NCBI RefSeq assembly: GCF_000166055.1
Contig: NC_014664.1
Span: forward strand, 186,001-250,000
Length of the DNA: 64,000 nucleotides
Direction: 5' to 3'
Origin: Rhodomicrobium vannielii ATCC 17100
Lineage (GTDB): Bacteria; Pseudomonadota; Alphaproteobacteria; Rhizobiales; Rhodomicrobiaceae
A program made the translations under genes and the position numbers. Below, one piece after another: positions 52,486-60,403 of this stretch; the stretch's first letter is position 1, and each line of letters starts with the position of its first letter. A model generated the notes under the pieces. That model made no database searches. It was not told the DNA's origin and saw only the letters and a list, made by a program, of their open reading frames with translations.

Positions 52486-54711
52486 ATGAAAACCGCCGAA
52501 GCCGAACCTGCCCCCACATATCGGGACAGAATAGAAGCCTTTGGCGATGAACGCTTCTTCAACCGGGAATTGTCGTGGCTCGCATTCAACAGGCGCGTCC
52601 TGGAGGAATCGGCCAACACCCGCAACCCGCTTCTGGAACGCGTCCGGTTTCTGGCGATTTCGGGGTCCAACCTCGATGAGTTCTATCGCGTTCGCGTGGC
52701 TGGCTTGCACGAGCAGGCGGCGACCGAGATCGTCGAGGTTTCGCCCGACGGACTGACGCCCCGGCAACAGGTGGAAAAGATCAACGAAGCCGTGATGCCG
52801 CTTTCGGCCATCCAGCAGGAGCGCTGGAACGCGCTTCGCGAGGACATGGCGAAGGAGCAGATTTATATGGCCTCGGCCAAGTCGCTTTCGGACGCGGAAC
52901 GCGATTGGCTAGAAATCTATTTCATGCGGCGCGTTTTTTCGGCACTGAGCGCGGTGGCGGTCGATGCGGCGCATCCATTCCCGCACGTGCAGAGCCAGGA
53001 ATTGGTGCTCGTGCTCGAATGCACTCGCGAACTCGCCCTCGTCGGCGATTCGGATTTCGAAGGCGAGCCGCGCCTGATGTACGCGCTTGTCGTGATCCCC
53101 AACGGTCTCGATCGGTTCATTCGGCTACCGCAGACGGTGGGCGAGAACGGCAAACCCGCGATCCGCTTTATCGCGATGGAAGTGCTCATCGCGCTCCACG
53201 CGCACACGCTGCTACCGGGCTTCAAGGTGAAGCATGCAGGCCTCTTCCGGCCGCTGCGGAACAGCGGAATCGAGTTCCAGGAAAAGAGCGAAGACCTGCA
53301 GAAGGTGCTCCGCAAGGCGCTCGTTAGGCGGCAACTCGGCGAAGTGATTCGCCTCGAAATGAGCGAATCGCTGCCGGTGGCTGCGCGCGAACTGATCATC
53401 GCCGGGCTGAAGATCGACCGTGCCGACGTGGTGCCGGTCGATGGCCTTTTCGCCATCGCCGATATTTCGCAACTTGTCGTGAGCGACCGGCCCGACCTCG
53501 TTTACAAGCCGTTCGAAATCCGCTTCCCCGAGCGCATCGCCGAGTTCGAAAACGACTGTTTCGCGGCCATATCCTCGAAAGACATCGTCGTTCACCATCC
53601 GTATGAGTCGTTCGACGTTGTGCTGCAATATCTCCGGCAGGCCGCATCCGATCCCGATGTCGTCGCCATCAAATGGACGCTCTATCGCACGTCGAAACGC
53701 TCGCCCATCGTGGAGGCGCTCCGGCAGGCGCGCGAGGCGGGCAAGAGCGTCACCGTGATGATCGAGGTGACTGCGCGCTTCGACGAGTTGAATAATCTCG
53801 AATGGGCGAAACAGCTCGAAGCCGTGGGCGTGCATGTGGTCTATGGCCTGACCCAGCTCGACCTCAAGACGCATGCGAAGCTCGGTCAGGTGGTCCGCAA
53901 GGAAAACGGCGAGCTTCGCACCTACTGCCATATCGGCACGGGAAATTATCACCCGGCGACGGCGAAGATCTACACGGACCTGTCCTATTTCACGGCCGAC
54001 GCGGCGGTCGGGCGCGACGTGTCACGTATCTTCAATTACGTGACGACCTACAGCCGCCCGAACAACCTCGAACGCATGTACATCTCGCCCCACGGCATCA
54101 AGGCGCGAATCATCGAGGAGATCCATAACGAGATCGCTCACGCCAAGGCTGGCCGCCCGGCCGCGATCTGGATGAAGCTCAACGCGCTCGTCGATCCGGA
54201 GGTGATCGACGCGCTCTATGAGGCAAGCCTGTCGGGCGTGCCCGTGGACCTCGTCATTCGCGGCATTTGCTGCCTCAAGCCCGGCATTCATGGGCTTTCC
54301 GAAAACATCCGCGCGAAAAGCATCATCGGTCGGTTTCTGGAACATTCACGCATCTACTGCTTCGGCGCAGGGCATGGATTGCCATCGGAGGATGCGCATG
54401 TGTATATCAGTTCCGCGGACATGATGCCGCGCAACCTCGAACGGCGCGTCGAGGCCATGACCGCAATAACGAATCCCACCGTTCACGAGCAGGTTCTCGA
54501 CCAGATCATGATCGCCAATCTGAAAGATAATCTCCAGAGCTGGAAAATCGAGAGCGACGGCAGCTCCCAGCGCTTTCACCTCAAGCCCGGCGAGGAGCCC
54601 TTCAGCGCGCATGAGTATTTCATGACAAATCCCAGTCTTTCGGGGCGAGGGGGCGCGCTCAAGCAGAACTTCCCGCGACGCTTCGCAGTCGCATCGGCAC
54701 CGCACGCCTAG
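52486..54711 (+). CDS. ppk1: Polyphosphate kinase 1
   Basis: The product of 741 residues has the PPK1 landmarks: FFNRELSWLAFNRRVLEES at the start, VRFLAISGSNLDEFYRVR, KSVTVMIEVTARFDELNNLEWAKQLE, the catalytic His in TYCHIGTGNYHPATAKIYTDL, and LSENIRAKSIIGRFLEHSRIY. It makes polyphosphate from ATP at the membrane. The start at ATG 52486 fits the family; the frame is open 31 codons more. It is followed by ppx after a 281-base spacer rich in repeats. Confidence 0.95.
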   Translation: MKTAEAEPAPTYRDRIEAFGDERFFNRELSWLAFNRRVLEESANTRNPLLERVRFLAISGSNLDEFYRVRVAGLHEQAATEIVEVSPDGLTPRQQVEKINEAVMPLSAIQQERWNALREDMAKEQIYMASAKSLSDAERDWLEIYFMRRVFSALSAVAVDAAHPFPHVQSQELVLVLECTRELALVGDSDFEGEPRLMYALVVIPNGLDRFIRLPQTVGENGKPAIRFIAMEVLIALHAHTLLPGFKVKHAGLFRPLRNSGIEFQEKSEDLQKVLRKALVRRQLGEVIRLEMSESLPVAARELIIAGLKIDRADVVPVDGLFAIADISQLVVSDRPDLVYKPFEIRFPERIAEFENDCFAAISSKDIVVHHPYESFDVVLQYLRQAASDPDVVAIKWTLYRTSKRSPIVEALRQAREAGKSVTVMIEVTARFDELNNLEWAKQLEAVGVHVVYGLTQLDLKTHAKLGQVVRKENGELRTYCHIGTGNYHPATAKIYTDLSYFTADAAVGRDVSRIFNYVTTYSRPNNLERMYISPHGIKARIIEEIHNEIAHAKAGRPAAIWMKLNALVDPEVIDALYEASLSGVPVDLVIRGICCLKPGIHGLSENIRAKSIIGRFLEHSRIYCFGAGHGLPSEDAHVYISSADMMPRNLERRVEAMTAITNPTVHEQVLDQIMIANLKDNLQSWKIESDGSSQRFHLKPGEEPFSAHEYFMTNPSLSGRGGALKQNFPRRFAVASAPHA

Positions 54712-54815
54712 TGGAGCGAATTTGACATTTGGTTCACGCCCGCTGGTGGCCTGTCATCAATTCGAAACTGCGCGAATCAATTGGTTGCTTGGTCTCCTTG
54801 GCGTGCATGCGTTTG

Positions 54816-54981
54816 GCTTGAGAGCGTGCAGCAATGTGCACCAAACGTGCGCGCCAGAGCGCTGGCGCAGTTTGGTGCAATCGCCAGAGCACTAGATTCA
54901 ACAAGTTGCCCGTGCTCTCTAAGCGCATATGTATGCTTGAGAGCCGGCAGCACCGTGGAGCAAACCCATGCGCCAGAGCAT
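54816..54981. repeat. Imperfect direct repeats between ppk1 and ppx
   Basis: GCTTGAGAGC starts two related units of about 47 bases, at 54816-54862 and 54935-54981, aligned without gaps at an offset of 119 bases; both end in CGCCAGAGC. A third CGCCAGAGC is at 54882-54890. The unit looks like a small non-coding repeat or a duplicated hairpin. Confidence 0.6.
54837..54879. repeat. Long inverted repeat in the ppk1-ppx spacer
   Basis: TGCACCAAAC (54837-54846) pairs with GTTTGGTGCA (54870-54879), and the inner arms GCGCCAG (54851-54857) and CTGGCGC (54862-54868) pair around AGCG. The RNA hairpin would be very stable and could end most ppk1 transcripts or protect the mRNA. There is no T-run. Confidence 0.65.
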
Positions 54982-54992
54982 GAGAATAATTC

Positions 54993-56561
54993 GTGGATAA
55001 TTCGACGCTCGGTTCGATAAGTGGACGGCTGCCCGGTGCGCGCCCCGTGGCCGTCATCGACATCGGTTCGAACTCCATCCGCCTCGTTGTGTATGAAAGG
55101 CTCACCCGCGCCCCGACGCCGCTCTTTCAGGAGAAGGCGATGTGCGGGCTCGGCCGTTATCTCAACGAGTTGAAGCGCCTCAATCCCGAAACCGTGCCAA
55201 GCGCGCTTGCCTCGCTGGCGCGCTTCCGAAAGCTCGCCGACATCTGCGGCGTGCGCGAGCGCGACATCCATCCGTTTGCGACAGCGGCGGTCCGCTGGGC
55301 GGAGGACGGCCCGGACTTTCTCGCGAAGGCCGAAGAAGCCTGCGGCGTCCCGATCCGCGTGATCGGCAACGCAGAGGAGGCGGAGCTTGCGGCGACGGGC
55401 GTTCGCGCGGGCTTCGTCAATCCGCGCGGCATCGTCGGCGACCTCGGCGGCGGCAGCATGGAACTCGTGCGCATCAATGGCGATACGCTGTCCGACCAGA
55501 TTTCGCTGCCGCTCGGCAGTCTGTCGCTGGCCGAGCGAACCCATGGCGAGAAGACGGAAGCCATCCCCATCATCGAGGATGCGCTCGCGTCGGTCGATTG
55601 GCTGAACAACGTGCGCGGCGAGAATTTTTATGCGATCGGCGGCACATGGCGCGCGCTCGCCAAGCTGCAAATGGCCCAGACGAACTATCCGCTTTCCGCC
55701 GTGCACGGCTACAAGATGGACGCCAGAAAGGCGCTTCAGATCACCGCGCGCTACGCCAACAATTCGCCCACGGGTTTGAAGCGGCTCGCGGGCATGTCGG
55801 CCGGGCGCGAGGAAACGGTGCCGTTCGGCGCGCTGCTTCTCAATTCGCTGATCCGCAAGATGCAGCCGTCCGACGTGGTCTTCTCGGCGTTCGGCGTGCG
55901 CGAAGGCACGATCTACCGGCTTCTCAGCGAAGCGGAACGCGCCGAAGACCCGCTGCTGTCGGCTTGCGAAACGGTGGCGACCCTGCGCGCCCGCTCGCCT
56001 CAGCACGGCCGCGAGCTGATCGAGTGGACGGACGGGCTTTTCGCGCGCTCCAACGAGCACGAACAGGAGGACGAACGCCGCCTGCGCCACGCGGCCTGCC
56101 TCCTGTCCGACATCTCCTGGCGCGCGCATCCCGATTATCGCGGCGAGCAGAGCGCGGTTCTCATCTCACAATCCGCGTTCGCCGGCATCGACCACCCCGG
56201 CCGCGCCTTCCTGGCGCTGTGCGTCTATCATCGCTACGAGCGCAAGCTTCAGGGCGAACTCATGCCGAAGCTTGCGCATCTTCTGCCGCGCCCGCTTCAG
56301 AAACGCGCGCTGATCATCGGGCAAACGGTTCGCCTCGCGCATACGCTGACGGCGGGTATGAAGGGCCAACTGCCGCAGACGACGCTTCTATGCGAAGGGG
56401 GCAAGCTTGTGCTTTCTTTGCCGACGAAGCTCGAGTCGCTTGATGGCGAGCAATTGCGGCGGCGGCTGCGCTCCGTCGCCCGCGAAATGGCGCTGCAACC
56501 CGAAGTGGTTGTCTCGAAACACGTAAAACAGACATTTTTCGGAGGCTTGTTCGGGGGATAA
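54993..56561 (+). CDS. ppx: Exopolyphosphatase Ppx/GppA
   Basis: The 522-residue protein has the actin-like fold: VAVIDIGSNSIRLVVYERL at the start, the phosphate loop GDLGGGSMELVRI, GGTWRALAKL and FSAFGVREGTIYRLL, then a C-terminal HD-like helical domain (from about residue 330). It removes phosphate from polyphosphate ends or from pppGpp. The start is GTG. It follows ppk1 on the same strand, so synthesis and breakdown of polyphosphate are encoded together, with a structured spacer that may set their ratio. Confidence 0.93.
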   Translation: MDNSTLGSISGRLPGARPVAVIDIGSNSIRLVVYERLTRAPTPLFQEKAMCGLGRYLNELKRLNPETVPSALASLARFRKLADICGVRERDIHPFATAAVRWAEDGPDFLAKAEEACGVPIRVIGNAEEAELAATGVRAGFVNPRGIVGDLGGGSMELVRINGDTLSDQISLPLGSLSLAERTHGEKTEAIPIIEDALASVDWLNNVRGENFYAIGGTWRALAKLQMAQTNYPLSAVHGYKMDARKALQITARYANNSPTGLKRLAGMSAGREETVPFGALLLNSLIRKMQPSDVVFSAFGVREGTIYRLLSEAERAEDPLLSACETVATLRARSPQHGRELIEWTDGLFARSNEHEQEDERRLRHAACLLSDISWRAHPDYRGEQSAVLISQSAFAGIDHPGRAFLALCVYHRYERKLQGELMPKLAHLLPRPLQKRALIIGQTVRLAHTLTAGMKGQLPQTTLLCEGGKLVLSLPTKLESLDGEQLRRRLRSVAREMALQPEVVVSKHVKQTFFGGLFGG

Positions 56562-56676
56562 TTCGCGTCTGCGAAGAGGACGAACCGAAGCGGGATAAGT
56601 TAAGCTTGACTCCCGTCGCTCTGTAACGGTCTTTGCATGTTTCGCAACGCTGACACACTCCTGCACCCAACGTTCC

Positions 56677-57615
56677 ATGGACCAAGATCTCTACGCTGTT
56701 CTAGGGCTGAAGCGCACCGCGACGAACGACGAGATCCGTCGAGCGTATCGCAGGCTCGCCAAAGACCTGCATCCGGACCAGAACAAGGGCGATCCCGTCT
56801 GTGAGGAGAAGTTCAAGCGCGTGTCGGCGGCATTCGCCGTGCTCGGCAGCCCCGAGAAACGCAAGCGCTACGACGCGGGCGAGATCGACTCGATGGGCAA
56901 CGAGCGCGCGAACCCGTTCTACCGCGATTACGCTGCGGGCGGCGGCGCTGGACACCACGAGGGCTTCGGCGGTTATCACAATGGTGGCGCGGGCGGCGGC
57001 GACTTCTCCGACATCTTCGGCGATCTGTTCGGCAGGCGCGGACCGTCCGGCGGCGCATTCACGATGCGCGGCATGGACTACCGCTACAACCTCGAAATCA
57101 GCTTTCTCGAAGCCGTCAACGGCGTGAAGAAGCGCGTCCAGTTTCCCGATAACGAGACGCTGGACATCACGGTGCCGGCGGGTGTCGAAAGCGGGCAGAC
57201 GCTCAGGCTCCGCCACAAGGGCGGCCCCGGCGCGGGGCGAGGCGAGCCCGGCGACGCGCTCATCGAACTGAAAATTCAGCCGCATCCGCTGTTTTCCCGC
57301 GACGGCGACAACATCACGTTGGAACTGCCGGTTTCGCTCGACGAGGCTGTCCTCGGCAGCCGCGTCGAGGCGCCGACCATCGGCGGCCGCGTGACTGTCG
57401 CGATCCCGAAAGGCGCGTCGAGCGGTCAGGTGCTGCGGCTTCGCGGCAAGGGCGTGCGGAACCCGCGCTCCGGCACGCATGGCGATCAACTCATCACGCT
57501 GAAGATCGTCTTGCCGCCGGTCATCGATCCTGAGCTTGAGCGCTTCATGCAGGAGTGGGCGAAGAAGCAGCCCTACGATCCGCGCGCGCGTTTCCGCGAG
57601 GCGGCAGGGGCCTGA
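56677..57615 (+). CDS. DnaJ-like cochaperone, CbpA type
   Basis: The 312-residue protein has a J domain with HPD at 32-34 (LAKDLHPDQNKGDP), a Gly/Phe/His-rich linker (about 85-115) and two C-terminal substrate-binding beta domains (VPAGVESGQTLRLRHKGGPG, IPKGASSGQVLRLRGKGV), but no zinc-finger, as in CbpA/DjlA-like class II J proteins. It delivers unfolded clients to DnaK. Its 3' end overlaps the convergent membrane protein gene by 43 bases. Confidence 0.9.
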   Translation: MDQDLYAVLGLKRTATNDEIRRAYRRLAKDLHPDQNKGDPVCEEKFKRVSAAFAVLGSPEKRKRYDAGEIDSMGNERANPFYRDYAAGGGAGHHEGFGGYHNGGAGGGDFSDIFGDLFGRRGPSGGAFTMRGMDYRYNLEISFLEAVNGVKKRVQFPDNETLDITVPAGVESGQTLRLRHKGGPGAGRGEPGDALIELKIQPHPLFSRDGDNITLELPVSLDEAVLGSRVEAPTIGGRVTVAIPKGASSGQVLRLRGKGVRNPRSGTHGDQLITLKIVLPPVIDPELERFMQEWAKKQPYDPRARFREAAGA

Positions 57616-57962
57616 GGCGGGCTTTTCCGCCACGGGCGAGGCGCGGCCCGGCTGCCCCCGTCCTGCTGGGATGGCCTCGGGTTTCGGGGCTTCCCGCCGA
57701 TAGCCGCCACGATTTCCACAATTACCCAGACCACGATGACCGCGCCGAGAACAGCGATGGCCTCGACCGTGTGCATCCCGAAATTCAGTACGGAAAACAG
57801 CTCGTCTCCATAGTCGCTTCCGAGAACGGGGCATGGCAATGATTGGCCTGGATCGAGATCGCATCCGGCGACGCGCGCGGCGGCTCCCGCACCGATCAGA
57901 GCCAGGATCGGCACGAGGCAAAGAAACACGATCAAGAGCATCAGCAGACGAAAGGCACGCAT
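57573..57962 (-). CDS. Small two-helix membrane protein of unknown function
   Basis: The 129-residue product has a first helix (RLLMLLIVFLCLVPILALIGAGA), a short segment with two cysteines (GCDLDPGQSLPCPVLGSDYGDE), a second helix (AIAVLGAVIVVWVIVEIVAAI) and a basic Pro/Ala-rich tail. I recognise no family. The two cysteines would face the periplasm and may form a disulphide. The tail-coding part overlaps the 3' end of the DnaJ-like gene, so the last 14 codons are under double constraint. Confidence 0.65.
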   Translation of the reverse strand: MRAFRLLMLLIVFLCLVPILALIGAGAAARVAGCDLDPGQSLPCPVLGSDYGDELFSVLNFGMHTVEAIAVLGAVIVVWVIVEIVAAIGGKPRNPRPSQQDGGSRAAPRPWRKSPPQAPAASRKRARGS

Positions 57963-58155
57963 GGGCTGTCCCCTATCCGGCGAGCCGAACCCTTACATAC
58001 TCTAGTTTGCGTGTCTTGCGTAGGCCCGACCGATTTCGATCTCGATTGCGCCGGGTTCCGCTCCGCCCCAAATTGAAGGCTACGAAACTGACGGGACGAA
58101 CGGGAAGCAAAGCGCCGACACGCGCGGGCGCTACCCAGCGAGAGGAGAAACAGTC

Positions 58156-59100
58156 ATGACCACCATCGAGGTGCCGCTCGATTCGAAATTGAGGCTGCTC
58201 ACTTTCGCGGACGAGCAGGGCCGCGCGCGGCTCGGCGTCGTTAGGCCGGACGGCCATGTGACCGATGTCGCCGAAACGGCGCGGCACGCAGACCGTTGGC
58301 TCTGTTTCGACGGCACATCCATGCGCGCGCTCATCGAGGGCGGGGCGGAAGCGCTGGCGGAAGTTCGCGAGCTTGCCGAGTTGGGGCTGCATAATGGTTT
58401 CAAGGTGTCTGAGGCGCATATCCTGCCGCCGCTGCCGCGCCTGAACGGCAACATCTTTTGCGTTGGCTGGAATTATGTCGAGCATTTCAGCGAGGGCGCT
58501 GCCTTCCGCGACCCGAATCAGAAGCTGCCGGAGCATCCGCTGTTTTTCTCGAAGGGTGTCGCGGCGCTGAACGGGCCGTTCGATCCGATCCCCTACGATG
58601 CTGCGATCTCAGCTCAGGTCGACTGGGAGGCGGAACTTGGCGTCGTGATCGGCAGGCGCGGCAAGAACATCACCGAGTTCGAGGCGCTGGATTATGTGTT
58701 CGGCTACACGGCCATCAACGACGTGTCCGCGCGCGACATCCAGAAGGCGCGGCATGGCGGCCAATGGCTGAAGGGCAAGAGCCTCGACGGCACAGCGCCG
58801 ATGGGGCCGTGGATCGTGCCTGCGGGCGATTTCGACGCGAGCGCGGTGCGCATCATCACGCGCGTCAACGGCGTCGTGAAGCAGGACGGCAACACGCGCG
58901 ACATGTACTTCAACATCCCGCGCATCATCGCGGAGCTTTCGCGCGGCATGACGCTTCAGCCGGGCGACGTCATCTCCACCGGCACGCCGTCTGGCGTCGG
59001 CATGGGCCGCACACCGCCTGAGTGGCTGAAGCCCGGAGACGTGCTGGAAACGGAGATCGAGGGGATCGGCACGATGCGCAACGTCATCCACGAGGCGTGA
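58156..59100 (+). CDS. Fumarylacetoacetate hydrolase family protein
   Basis: The 314-residue protein has the FAH fold signatures: NIFCVGWNYVEHFSEG, DWEAELGVVIGRRGKNI (metal-binding Glu-x-Glu), GYTAINDVSARDIQK and GDVISTGTPSGVGMGRTPP. Members hydrolyse or decarboxylate acylpyruvates and aromatic ring-cleavage products. An N-terminal domain of about 90 residues precedes the barrel. GAGGAGA seven bases before the ATG is a strong ribosome site. The substrate is not shown; no aromatic degradation cluster is nearby. Confidence 0.9.
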   Translation: MTTIEVPLDSKLRLLTFADEQGRARLGVVRPDGHVTDVAETARHADRWLCFDGTSMRALIEGGAEALAEVRELAELGLHNGFKVSEAHILPPLPRLNGNIFCVGWNYVEHFSEGAAFRDPNQKLPEHPLFFSKGVAALNGPFDPIPYDAAISAQVDWEAELGVVIGRRGKNITEFEALDYVFGYTAINDVSARDIQKARHGGQWLKGKSLDGTAPMGPWIVPAGDFDASAVRIITRVNGVVKQDGNTRDMYFNIPRIIAELSRGMTLQPGDVISTGTPSGVGMGRTPPEWLKPGDVLETEIEGIGTMRNVIHEA

Positions 59101-59163
59101 GGGCGAGGCCTGCGTTTCGGAAGTCGGCGGGGCAACGGCGGCGGGAACCGAAAACGAAACGGA

Positions 59164-59179
59164 GCGCGATTTCTCGCGC
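59164..59179 (-). terminator. Candidate hairpin terminator
   Basis: GCGCGA and TCGCGC form a 6-bp stem with a TTTC loop 30 bases after the stop of the small Ala/Lys/Pro protein; the minus-strand flank CGTTTCGTTTTC is T-rich but broken. Confidence 0.45.
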
Positions 59180-59208
59180 CCCGCCTTTCGACCGAAATCG
59201 GAGTGGGC

Positions 59209-59313
59209 TTACTTGCCCTTCTTCGCCTTCGGAGCGGCCTTCGCCGGAGCGGCGGCGGCCTTGGCTGTAGCCGGCTTGGCGGCGGGTTTCGGAGCTGCTG
59301 GTTTCTTCGCCAT
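59209..59313 (-). CDS. 34-residue Ala/Lys/Pro-rich protein
   Basis: The product is MAKKPAAPKPAAKPATAKAA followed by AAPAKAAPKAKKGK, only Ala, Lys, Pro, Thr, Met and Gly. It resembles the tail of bacterial histone H1-like proteins and may bind nucleic acid or another polyanion. AAGGGG lies ten bases before the ATG. The small size and bias leave room for doubt, but the context (own ribosome site and hairpin) supports it. Confidence 0.55.
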   Translation of the reverse strand: MAKKPAAPKPAAKPATAKAAAAPAKAAPKAKKGK

Positions 59314-59428
59314 CGTCTTATTGCCCCTTAGCAATATGTTGCGGACATCGAATCGTGAGCCAGATTCGTATCGTACAAACAAATAACGGCCGATTGTTTC
59401 CACAGTTATTGCAGTCTAGGACGTTTTT

Positions 59429-60403
59429 TTATTCGATTTGATCGCGGCTCATTCCGAAAACGCCGCGCGAACTGCCCTGAAGCGTCACGCGGGGCATGCG
59501 CCAGCCCAGCAGCGATTGCACCCAGCGCTTGCGGAACCGGTCGAGAGAAACGCTCTCGTGCATCGCATGCACCGGCTCGCCGAGAAGATGCGTGGCGATC
59601 ATGGAGCGCGAATAAAACGGCGTGTCTTCGAGCGTCTGCTCCACATTCGCGGTGTGGCCTGCGTCGACCCTCGTTTCGCGCGGCATCTTCCAGTAACGCG
59701 TCAGCGGAAGATCGCAGCGCTCGCGAAGCTCCACCGGGCTGACGCTGCCGTCGGCCGCGATCTGGATGCCCATGTTGAATTTCGAGCCGTTCTGCCGCGT
59801 GCCTTCGTACAGCATCACGGCGCTGTCCGACAGGCAGGCCCGCGACCAGTTCCAGTAGGAGAAGCCGTCTTCCAGCGGCTCGTCGCCGCGATTGGTGTCG
59901 AAATAGCCGGTGCCGGTCCACGATATGGCGGGCGCATCGAACCGCGCTTCCACGCGAGCGCGGGGCGCGATCGGTGCCCAGAGATGGCGGCCATCCGTGC
60001 CGAAATCGGTCGCGAAGTCGCTGCGGATTTCGGGTTCGAGCGTGACCACGCCACGCACCGGCAGGCCCGTGACCGGCGCTTTCTCGTCAATGCGCACGAT
60101 GAGGCGCGTTCCGTCCCATGACAGGCTCGACGGCCCGATGGCGAGTTGTTCAGGCGTCGCGCCCAGCGCATGGCGGCATCGCTCTGTCATGGCCCACCGC
60201 GCCGCGCCGCGCCCATAAACCGCAACATTGATGGAGCAGTGTTGCGCCGGATCGACGATCGCGCGGCGACGCTCCTTCGCGTAGTACGGCGAGAAGACGC
60301 TGCCGATGAAGGCGATGATGGTCAATCCGTAGCGATGGTCTGCGCTGAACGCATCGACATACCACCAGGCGTAGCCATTCGGTGCAACAGCCTCGGCAAA
60401 GCG
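59429..60403 (-). CDS. crtC: Carotenoid 1,2-hydratase CrtC (start unresolved)
   Basis: The protein has the CrtC landmarks NGYAWWYVDAFS, LTIIAFIGSVFSPYY, CSINVAVYG, WDGTRLIVRIDE, PISWTGTGYFDTNRGDEPLE-type segment (SWTGTGYFDTNRGDEPLED) and FSYWNWSR. It adds water to the end double bond of lycopene or neurosporene to give 1-hydroxy acyclic carotenoids. Recognisable sequence begins near RFAEAVAPNG at 60403, inside crtD, yet no ATG, GTG or TTG in this frame lies between there and an ATG at 60661, deep in crtD. The first usable start is TTG 60325, overlapping the crtD stop (TTGA) but cutting the YAWWYVDA segment. The given 5' end is the limit of similarity, not a start codon. Confidence 0.85.
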   Translation of the reverse strand, partial: RFAEAVAPNGYAWWYVDAFSADHRYGLTIIAFIGSVFSPYYAKERRRAIVDPAQHCSINVAVYGRGAARWAMTERCRHALGATPEQLAIGPSSLSWDGTRLIVRIDEKAPVTGLPVRGVVTLEPEIRSDFATDFGTDGRHLWAPIAPRARVEARFDAPAISWTGTGYFDTNRGDEPLEDGFSYWNWSRACLSDSAVMLYEGTRQNGSKFNMGIQIAADGSVSPVELRERCDLPLTRYWKMPRETRVDAGHTANVEQTLEDTPFYSRSMIATHLLGEPVHAMHESVSLDRFRKRWVQSLLGWRMPRVTLQGSSRGVFGMSRDQIE

